From CAZOVB01 sp964583095 (lineage in GTDB: Bacteria > Planctomycetota > Phycisphaerae > SM23-33), in NCBI GenBank assembly GCA_964583095.1, contig CAZOVB010000081.1:1-18763 (forward strand): a stretch of DNA of 18,763 nt, given 5' to 3'. The notes beneath the pieces were generated by a model. The model was not told the DNA's origin. It made no database searches and saw only the letters and a list, made by a program, of their open reading frames with translations. Of this stretch, positions 7,086-13,223 are shown piece after piece. How positions within the stretch are numbered: the stretch's first letter is position 1; each line of letters starts with the position of its first letter. Position numbers and translations under genes: made by a program.

Positions 7086-8102
7086 ATGCGGCGAGTTTCT
7101 CGGCCTGTCATGGAAGGACGGAACCGACAGTTGGCCATTCTTGCAGGTATAGATGAGGCGGGGCTGGGGCCTGTGCTGGGGCCCCTGGTGGTCTCGGCAA
7201 CGGCCTTCGAGATCCCCGACGAAGCGCTGGAGACCTCCCTCTGGAGCCTTCTGGCCTCGTGTGTCAGCCGCAAGGCCCCCAAGCGCTCCTACCGCCTTCA
7301 TATCGCCGACAGCAAGAAGGTTTTCAACCGGGCCAAGGGAGCCCAGGCCCTGGAGCCGATGGAGCGGGCGGTCCTGTGCCTCCTTCATAATGTCAATGGA
7401 TCGGTGGACTGCCTGGGAGAGTTGCTCAGCAACGTCTGTCCGGCGGCAGGCGAGGCCCTGAGACAGTACCCGTGGTACCGCGACGAACTGCTCCTGCCGC
7501 TTTGCACCACGTCGATGAAGATGAAGCTCTCGGCCAATGCCCTGGCTACCGCCATGGCTCGCTGTGATCTGAAGCTCTTACGGCTTCTCTGCGAGCCCTT
7601 GCCGGCGGGGCACTACAACCGCCTGGTCACCGCGACGCGCAACAAGTCCGCGGCTGCGTTTTCCCTGGTCTCCAAGCTCATTGCAGCCATTGTGGAAGCC
7701 GCCGGCGAGCAGGAGAGAATCGTGATCTGGATCGACCGGCAGGGGGGGCGCATGCGGTATCAGCCTTCGCTGGAACAGCTCTGGCCCGAGGCGCGGCTGA
7801 AGATCCTCACCGAGAGCGACCGAACCAGTTCCTACCGCCTCCAGTGGGAAGGGCGATGCCTGGATCTGATCTTCCAGGTTGCGGCGGAAGACCATCAGTT
7901 GCCGGTAGCGCTGGCATCGATGGCCAGCAAGTACGTTCGCGAGCTGTTCATGCACCAGCTCAATGGCTACTGGTGCAGTCGAGTACCGGAATTGGCGCCG
8001 ACAGCGGGGTATTTCTCGGACGGCCGGCGTTTTTTCGAGGAAATTCGCCCCCACGTGGGGCGCCTGGGCATTGACGAGTCCCTGCTTTTCCGGGTTCGAT
8101 AA
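7086..8102 (+). CDS. Divergent, enlarged RNase HII-like protein
   Basis: RNase HII removes RNA from RNA-DNA hybrids and cuts at single ribonucleotides in DNA. The family start motif GIDEAG with two catalytic acids (D23, E24) is clear, as are DSKK (75-78), an acid in IWIDRQGG (D217) and an ASxxxK-like helix ending in VRE (E286, where family members usually have Asp). The protein has 338 residues against about 200-260 normally, with extra sequence before D217 and between D217 and E286. The Gly-Arg-Gly that follows DEA in the family is Gly-Leu-Gly (L27), so ribonucleotide recognition may differ. An ATG at 7110 is an alternative start. I am confident of the fold relation, less so of the activity, so I give no gene symbol. 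Confidence 0.8.
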   Translation: MRRVSRPVMEGRNRQLAILAGIDEAGLGPVLGPLVVSATAFEIPDEALETSLWSLLASCVSRKAPKRSYRLHIADSKKVFNRAKGAQALEPMERAVLCLLHNVNGSVDCLGELLSNVCPAAGEALRQYPWYRDELLLPLCTTSMKMKLSANALATAMARCDLKLLRLLCEPLPAGHYNRLVTATRNKSAAAFSLVSKLIAAIVEAAGEQERIVIWIDRQGGRMRYQPSLEQLWPEARLKILTESDRTSSYRLQWEGRCLDLIFQVAAEDHQLPVALASMASKYVRELFMHQLNGYWCSRVPELAPTAGYFSDGRRFFEEIRPHVGRLGIDESLLFRVR

Positions 8103-8175
8103 AGCCGGCCGGGACCGAATGGGCTTTCAGAAAGGCTCCGAAAGTGCCGACATTGTTTTGTACAGACAGAAGGCA

Positions 8176-8204
8176 TTGACCCCGCGCGGCGAATGAGATA
8201 TTTT
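8176..8204 (+). promoter_or_regulatory. STAS gene promoter
   Basis: TTGACC (8176-8181), a 17-base spacer and TATTTT (8199-8204) precede the STAS gene. The leader carries GGGAAAGGA (8216-8224), 9 bases before the ATG. The spacer contains gcgcggcgaatgag (8184-8197), repeated exactly upstream of the cheY-like gene at 8954-8967. Confidence 0.6.
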
Positions 8205-8233
8205 ATGCGTCGCTTGGGAAAGGACAGCATCAA

Positions 8234-8581
8234 ATGGCAATCCAGAAATGGTCCGAAGACATCACCGTTGTGGAACTTGCAGACGATCCGCAGTTCACCG
8301 ACGAGTTGACCAGCCTGAACGACGAGTTGGAAACCAACCCGACCAACGTGGTGCTGAATTTCGCCTCGGTGGGATTCATCAACAGTTCCAACGTCGCCCA
8401 GCTTCTCAGGCTGCGAAAGCAGGTCACCGCCAAGAGCAAGCGGATGATCCTCTGCGACGTCAACACGCAGGTCTGGGGGGTTTTTCTGGTCACCGGCCTG
8501 GATAAGATCTTCGACTTCACCAACGATATCGCCACAGCCCTTGCGATGATGCAGTTGGGCGAGGCCGACAACCAGCAGTAG
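8234..8581 (+). CDS. STAS-domain protein (anti-sigma factor antagonist type)
   Basis: This 115-residue protein consists of one STAS domain like SpoIIAA or RsbV. Such proteins are switched by phosphorylation of a serine and bind an anti-sigma kinase or another signalling partner. The strand NVVLNFASVGFINSSN matches the family element in which the phospho-serine follows a short loop; here S51 (or S52) takes that place, although the usual DSSG is NSSN. The next helix VAQLLRLRKQVTAKSK and the strand RMILCDVN also fit. A strong Shine-Dalgarno site supports the start at 8234. No anti-sigma kinase is next to it; the downstream genes are a CheY/CheA system, so it may feed into that pathway. Confidence 0.88.
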   Translation: MAIQKWSEDITVVELADDPQFTDELTSLNDELETNPTNVVLNFASVGFINSSNVAQLLRLRKQVTAKSKRMILCDVNTQVWGVFLVTGLDKIFDFTNDIATALAMMQLGEADNQQ

Positions 8582-8646
8582 CCGGCGTTTCGCGCCGCTC
8601 CGTGGGCAGGACAAGTTGCCTTGCCTTACTGGATAGGGCGGACTTT

Positions 8647-8667
8647 CGCCCGATCAGGGGCGTTTTT
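8647..8667 (+). terminator. Intrinsic terminator with a competing upstream arm
   Basis: CGCCC (8647-8651), a six-base loop and GGGCG (8658-8662) are followed directly by TTTTT (8663-8667). A second GGGCG at 8636-8640 can pair with the same CGCCC arm and would prevent the terminator stem. The stem is only 5 bp but all GC. It lies about 70 bases after the STAS stop codon. Confidence 0.5.
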
Positions 8668-8866
8668 CTGGGACTGCGGCGAGGATTCTCCCTGTGTCTC
8701 AACTCTCTTTCCCGGTAGGGAATCTACCCAGAGGCAAGGGGTGTTCCTGTCCCGCCCGGGAGCTTCCCCGCGGCTAACCCCCATCTGCCGGTGAGCTTAG
8801 CTGGGCAGACCTCGGCGTATCTCTACGCTCTGATCTCCACGGATCTCTGTCAGCGGGGGCAAAGTA

Positions 8867-8913
8867 AAGTTTGGAGGGGAAAAACAGGAATTCTCAACCT
8901 GCCGGGCAAACTT
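8867..8913 (+). repeat. Nested inverted repeat in the cheY leader
   Basis: AAGTTTG (8867-8873) pairs with CAAACTT (8907-8913), and inside it CAGG (8885-8888) pairs with CCTG (8898-8901). This could be an RNA hairpin or a protein-binding operator. Confidence 0.4.
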
Positions 8914-9032
8914 CCGACAACTAGTAGAGAAGGTCCAGCCTGTTTTGCCTCGGGCGCGGCGAATGAGGGGATCGAATTCCAGCAACAGACGTCTCGGCCA
9001 GGCCGGGTGTCCAGCTCAGAAAGGACGTCGAG

Positions 9033-9446
9033 ATGATCGACAGACAGACCGACCCGCCTGCGGGCCAGGCCGGGAACAAGCTTCGTGCCCTGGTGGTCGA
9101 GGATTTCAAGACCATGCGCCGTGTGGTGACTTCCACGCTGGACTCGATCGGGGTCCGGAGCTTCGAGGCGGGCAACGGGCTCGAAGCCCTGAATCTGCTC
9201 GACAGCCGACAGGTCGACCTGGTTTTCACCGACCTGGTCATGCCCGAGATGGACGGCTTCGAGCTCTGCGAGGAGATTCGCCGGCGTCCCAATGTCCGCA
9301 AGTTGCCGGTGGTGGTGATCTCGACCCATCGCGACGCCAAGTACGTCATCCAGGCCCTGCGGAAGGGTGCGGACGACTACCTGACCAAGCCCTTCAGTGC
9401 CCAGGTCGCACAGAAGATCATCGAAAGGGTGATGAGCCATGTCTGA
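9033..9446 (+). CDS. CheY-like single-domain response regulator
   Basis: This 137-residue protein is a lone receiver domain after a polar N-terminal tail of about 15 residues. The conserved residues are all present: the acidic pair E23 D24 in LVVED, the phospho-acceptor D67 in FTDLVMPEMDG, the switch Ser at 97 in VVVIS, and the Lys at 119 in LTKPF. It has no output domain, so it should act by binding a target once phosphorylated, most simply by the kinase encoded next to it. AAAGGA (9020-9025) lies 7 bases before the ATG. The cheA-like ATG overlaps its 3' end by 8 bases, which indicates translational coupling. Confidence 0.93.
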   Translation: MIDRQTDPPAGQAGNKLRALVVEDFKTMRRVVTSTLDSIGVRSFEAGNGLEALNLLDSRQVDLVFTDLVMPEMDGFELCEEIRRRPNVRKLPVVVISTHRDAKYVIQALRKGADDYLTKPFSAQVAQKIIERVMSHV

Positions 9447-11616
9447 TACCGCCCTGGCTGCCCCGAAGACCCACCCCCGCGAACAGGAAGAGTCCATGGT
9501 TGTCCGCCTGAGCCGGCTGGATAACATGCTCGAACTGGCCGGGGAGGTCATCATTGTCTCCTCGAACCTCAACGCGGTCTCCCGCCAGTTGCGCGAGGGC
9601 CAGAGCGTCAATCGAGAGATGGCCGACAACATCAAGGACCTGGCCATCACGAGCGGGCGGATCAGCAGCGACCTGCACAACCTGGTCACGGATGTTCGGA
9701 CCGTGGATATGAGCGACCTGTTTGCCCGGTTCCGCCGCCTGGCACGGGATACCTCCCGGCGGCTGGGCAAGACCATACGCTTCGAGGTCGAGGGCGAAGA
9801 CGTCAGCATCGACAAGAAGACCTCCGAGAAGATCTACGACCCGATCGCCCACCAGATCCGCAACGCGATCGATCACGGCATAGAAGACGCTCAGACTCGC
9901 CAGGGCCTGGGCAAGGACCCGGTAGGGTGCGTCAGTGTCCGGGTCAACAACAAGGAAAACAACACCATCATCGACGTTATCGACGACGGGGCGGGGATCG
10001 ATCCGGACAAGATTCGCCGCCGCCTGGTCTCGCAGAACTGGTGCGACCAGGACGCCGCCGACCGCATGAGCATTCAGGACCTGCATGAGTATCTCTACTC
10101 GGCGGGGTTCTCCACGTCCTCCCAGGCCTCGGTAACCAGCGGGCGGGGGGTCGGTATGGATGTCATTCGCAACGTGATGAACGATATCGGCGGCGAGACG
10201 TTTATTCACACCGAGAAGGACAAGGGCACGACGTTCTCCTTCGTTCTGCCCAAGGTCACCGCGGTCAATATCTCCGATGCCCTCCTGGTCCGTGCCGGTA
10301 AGAATCATTTTGCCTTCCCGGTTACCAGTGTGGTGGCTACGCGTTCGGTGCCCGAGGACGAGATCACCACCGTCCGGGGTAGGAATCGTACGATCATGCA
10401 CCTGGGAAGCATTCTGCCCCTGTTCGATCTGCTGGAGATCCTGGGCGAGGTGCCCGTCCAGCGCGAGACCGACGGCATCGCCCGGGTGATGATCGTGGAA
10501 TACAAGCACCGCCAGGCGGCCTATGTGGTCTCGGACTTCCTGAGTCCGCAGAAGATCGTGATCAGCGAGTTCGACGGGATCAACGTTCCGGGCCTGAGCG
10601 GAACGGCGGTTCTCAGCGGTCGGCAGTTGGCGATGGTTATCGACCTTCCGCGGCTGATGGACCTGACGTTCGGAACCGAGGAGCAGCGCGATGCGCTTCG
10701 CAACGTCCGCCGTGGGGGAGAAGAGGCCATTCCGCTGGCGGATCTGCCCACCGAGGCGGGGCCCGAGGGACTGGTTCGTCCCGAGCTCGACGAGGGTCCG
10801 GCCGATCCGGAGCCGCCCCAGGCCCAGGCGACCGAGGCAGCCGGCCTGGCCGGCGAGGAAGAGGACGACCTGTTCGAGGTGCACCGCGACGAGGAGTTCC
10901 TCCAGGAAGTCTCTTCGATGCTCTCGAAGTTGAACCACAGCCTGCTGGCCCTGGATGAGAGCCGCGAGGCGTCCCAGGCGGACGGCATCTTCCGCCTGGT
11001 GCATTCGATCAAGGGCAACCTGACGATGTACGGCGCGGAATCGGCCGCATCCTTTACCCACCGGATCGAGGCCCTGCTGGAAAAGTGTCGCGACTGCCGG
11101 CAGGAACTCAGCGACGAGGTATTTGATGTGCTCTTCGACGCCTGTCGGCACCTGGAAGAAGTCGTTACAGCCCTGCTCAAGAGCCAGGCCCCACCTGAAC
11201 CGGATGATCGTCTCTGCGAGGGACTTGAAAAATACGAAGAGGCTTCGAATCTGCAGCCAATGGCCGGCGAGCAGGACTGGCGGACGGCGCCGGTCGTTCT
11301 GGATGCCACGGGGGAATTCTATCTTTCCTCCCGCCGGAGAGAGGGCACGAGCCTGTACCGTGTGCACCTTCAGTTTGATCCCCAGGATCAGCCGGCCTTT
11401 CTGGTTGCCTACCTGATCCTGCGTCGGATGCAGGGGATGGGCGACGTACTCGGATCGCTGCCGGCGATGAGCGAGATCGAGACGGGCCGGTGCGACGGGC
11501 ACATGGCCGTTCTGCTGGCCCCGCGCGAGGAAGGTCCCGAAGCGATGGAAGCTCTCTGCGAGAATCTCAAGCGGTATTACGGCGTCTCGATGCTGGAAAC
11601 GGCCCGGTACGCCTGA
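9439..11616 (+). CDS. CheA-family histidine kinase with permuted domain order P3-P4-P5-P1-P2
   Basis: The 725-residue protein holds all five CheA domains in an unusual order. Residues about 20-95 are the P3 dimerisation helices (VRLSRLDNMLELAGEV). Residues about 100-270 are the P4 ATPase: N box HQIRNAIDHG with N142, G1 DDGAGID (182-188), G2 GRGVGMD (235-241) and GTTFSFVLP. Residues about 272-410 are the CheW-like P5. An acidic, Pro/Ala-rich linker (about 411-477) leads to an Hpt (P1) domain with RLVHSIKGN, the phospho-acceptor being H522. Residues about 637-722 resemble the CheY-binding P2 (YRVHLQFD, YLILRRMQGMGDVL, HMAVLLAP). Canonical CheA runs P1-P2-P3-P4-P5. AAAGGGTGAT (9424-9433) provides a strong ribosome site inside cheY. 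The kinase core looks intact. The P2 call is the least certain. Confidence 0.9.
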   Translation: MSDTALAAPKTHPREQEESMVVRLSRLDNMLELAGEVIIVSSNLNAVSRQLREGQSVNREMADNIKDLAITSGRISSDLHNLVTDVRTVDMSDLFARFRRLARDTSRRLGKTIRFEVEGEDVSIDKKTSEKIYDPIAHQIRNAIDHGIEDAQTRQGLGKDPVGCVSVRVNNKENNTIIDVIDDGAGIDPDKIRRRLVSQNWCDQDAADRMSIQDLHEYLYSAGFSTSSQASVTSGRGVGMDVIRNVMNDIGGETFIHTEKDKGTTFSFVLPKVTAVNISDALLVRAGKNHFAFPVTSVVATRSVPEDEITTVRGRNRTIMHLGSILPLFDLLEILGEVPVQRETDGIARVMIVEYKHRQAAYVVSDFLSPQKIVISEFDGINVPGLSGTAVLSGRQLAMVIDLPRLMDLTFGTEEQRDALRNVRRGGEEAIPLADLPTEAGPEGLVRPELDEGPADPEPPQAQATEAAGLAGEEEDDLFEVHRDEEFLQEVSSMLSKLNHSLLALDESREASQADGIFRLVHSIKGNLTMYGAESAASFTHRIEALLEKCRDCRQELSDEVFDVLFDACRHLEEVVTALLKSQAPPEPDDRLCEGLEKYEEASNLQPMAGEQDWRTAPVVLDATGEFYLSSRRREGTSLYRVHLQFDPQDQPAFLVAYLILRRMQGMGDVLGSLPAMSEIETGRCDGHMAVLLAPREEGPEAMEALCENLKRYYGVSMLETARYA

Positions 11617-11639
11617 AACCCGGCAAAAGGGAATCACCT

Positions 11640-12545
11640 ATGAATCGAACAGCGGTTTTCTTCGACGAAGAAAGCAAAACGAATCCGGCCCTTTCCGTCC
11701 TCCAGGATCGGTGCCGCCAGGAGCAGTTCCAGGTCGACCAGCACCGGATGCCCAGCGAAAGCGAGGCGGTCCTGGCTGCGCTGCCCTCGGCGCCCTGCGT
11801 GGTGTTCATGCCTGCTTTGAAGGAAGACCTGCTGGGGGTGAAGCTCTTCCAGGCGATTCGCGACAGCAAACCGGGGCCGGTGGTCTGCCTCTACAGCGAC
11901 ATCCTGCCCCAGCCGGAGTACATGGCCCTGGCGTTTCGCGAGGGTGTGGACGATATCATTGCACTCGATGCCGATCCGCAGCGCCTGGACGTGCAGGTTT
12001 CTCGGGCGCTGCGCCTGGTCAACAGCCGCATGCAGACCCAGCCGCAGAGCCAGGCGGGACCTTCGCAGCAGTCCGCCCCCTCCTGCCACTGCGAGAAATG
12101 GAAGGAACGGCTGCTGGCCCTGGCGGCCACGGCCGGGCGCATCGCCACCGGCGAACTCTGGCTCAGTCGCGAGAAACCCGAACTGCTGATCGTCTCTTCC
12201 AGCGCCGGCCAGGGCAAGGCGGCCCGGGAGTTGGCAGAGAAACTGGGCTTTACCTGCCGGACAGCATCGACCTGCGATCAGGCCTTGGAGAAAGCGGCCG
12301 AAAAGCCCCCACGTGTGGTTCTGGCCGACGGGACACTGCCTGATGGCAATGTCCGTCAGTTCGCCGGCAAGCTGCGCAAGCGCCTGGGCGATGCGCCGGT
12401 TGTGGTGGTCGCCTGGTCTTCGAGTCCGAGCCTGGAGCGGGAAGTCCTCGTTCCCGGAAGCGGGGTGGATGACTTTGTAGCCAAGGGAACCACGGGCGAG
12501 GCGCGCCAGTTGCTCATCGGGGCTCTTCTGGGGGCGTTGCGATAG
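11640..12545 (+). CDS. Tandem degenerate receiver (pseudo-receiver) protein
   Basis: The 301-residue protein contains two receiver-like folds. Domain 1 (about 3-125) keeps acids near its start (D9 E10 E11), but the position of the phospho-Asp appears to be P58 (VVFMPAL) and the late Lys is missing (VDDIIALD). Domain 2 (about 180-300) keeps an Asp in VVLADGTLPDG (D230) and a Lys in VDDFVAKG (K282) but lacks the early acidic pair (LIVSSSAG). A Gln/Ser-rich linker with a CHC triplet (149-151) and a helix joins them. Neither half looks able to be a normal phospho-switch. AGGGA lies 7 bases before the ATG and the cheA-like stop is 23 bases upstream, so it belongs to the same operon. It may be an adaptor for the permuted kinase. 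Confidence 0.8.
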   Translation: MNRTAVFFDEESKTNPALSVLQDRCRQEQFQVDQHRMPSESEAVLAALPSAPCVVFMPALKEDLLGVKLFQAIRDSKPGPVVCLYSDILPQPEYMALAFREGVDDIIALDADPQRLDVQVSRALRLVNSRMQTQPQSQAGPSQQSAPSCHCEKWKERLLALAATAGRIATGELWLSREKPELLIVSSSAGQGKAARELAEKLGFTCRTASTCDQALEKAAEKPPRVVLADGTLPDGNVRQFAGKLRKRLGDAPVVVVAWSSSPSLEREVLVPGSGVDDFVAKGTTGEARQLLIGALLGALR

Positions 12546-12563
12546 CGACCCTCGAAAAGGTCT

Positions 12564-13223
12564 TCAGGCGTTTTCGTTCTGGTCTCGGCCTGGCCCGGCA
12601 TCGGGCGGATCACCGGGCTCGGGACGGGTGCAGATGACCGTAAAATCGTTGGGAAGGTAGTCGTCGAGGATTTTGATATCCCAGCCGGTCGGCTCGAGCA
12701 TGCCAAGGATCGCGTCCGGGTGCGAGTAGTAATACCGGTGGGCTTCGAACTGCTGTCGCTGATGGAGCATATTGAAGACCACCTTGCGGCGGGAGTGCTG
12801 CATCATCCGCGGGATGGCCGCGGCGACAAAGCTTTCGTTGTTGCCCAGGTTCAGGTTGAACACTCCGCTTGCGAAGCTCACGTCCCAGATTCCCTGGATG
12901 GCATTGACCTGGGGATCGAAGAGATTGCCCACGATGAACTGCCCGCCCGGGCAGCGGCGGCGGGCTTCGGCGACCATCTTCTCCAGCAGGTCCAGCCCGG
13001 TGTAGTCGACGGTGATCTTGCGTTGCTTGAGAAACCGACACAGATCGCCCAGGCCGCAACCGACATCCAGCAGCGACAGGCCCTCAAGGGGCACATTCTT
13101 GACCAGCACCTCGAATCGCTTGTGCTGAGACCGGGCCGATGCCCAGTCCAAAACGTCGAAGCTCTTGCGTTCGGGATCGATGCGGTGTTCGTAGTGGGAC
13201 CGGATTCTGTCTGCGGCCTTCAT
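12564..13223 (-). CDS. Class I SAM-dependent methyltransferase
   Basis: The 219-residue protein has a Rossmann methyltransferase core: motif I LLDVGCGLGD (51-60), an acidic ribose contact after the second strand in TGLDLL (D78), FIVGNLFD (96-103) and a core strand around IWDVSFASGVFNL. The tail after about 200 is Pro, Asp and Gly-rich. The substrate cannot be read from the sequence. Its ATG overlaps the stop codon of the upstream 541-residue gene (ATGA), so the two are coupled. It converges with the pseudo-receiver gene, with 18 bases between stops. Confidence 0.88.
   Translation of the reverse strand: MKAADRIRSHYEHRIDPERKSFDVLDWASARSQHKRFEVLVKNVPLEGLSLLDVGCGLGDLCRFLKQRKITVDYTGLDLLEKMVAEARRRCPGGQFIVGNLFDPQVNAIQGIWDVSFASGVFNLNLGNNESFVAAAIPRMMQHSRRKVVFNMLHQRQQFEAHRYYYSHPDAILGMLEPTGWDIKILDDYLPNDFTVICTRPEPGDPPDAGPGRDQNENA

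Larger units (their letters stand above)
8582..9032 (+). other. 450-base structured leader upstream of the cheY-like gene
   Basis: No credible gene lies here. I see three mutually exclusive complementary arms and a T-run at 8636-8667, a GGTAG/CTACC hairpin at 8714-8728, and a nested inverted repeat at 8867-8913. The octamer TAAAGTTT at 8865-8872 equals the sigma28 (FliA) -35 consensus, but no good matching -10 follows. TTGCCT (8945-8950) with the shared 14-mer at 8954-8967 may mark a second regulatory site. I could not match the region to a known riboswitch. Confidence 0.5.

Noticed and set aside
8101..8127. AAAGCC...GGCTTT inverted repeat after the RNase HII-like gene as a terminator
   Set aside because: The loop is long, the stem is short and no T-run follows.
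8670..8930. A known riboswitch (cyclic di-GMP or similar) or 6S RNA in the cheY leader
   Set aside because: I looked for the conserved core sequences and did not find them; only generic short hairpins are visible.
9418..11637. A 739-codon open frame on the minus strand covering the whole cheA-like gene
   Set aside because: Long antisense frames are common in GC-rich genes. The translation has no recognisable domain, while the plus strand encodes clear CheA motifs.
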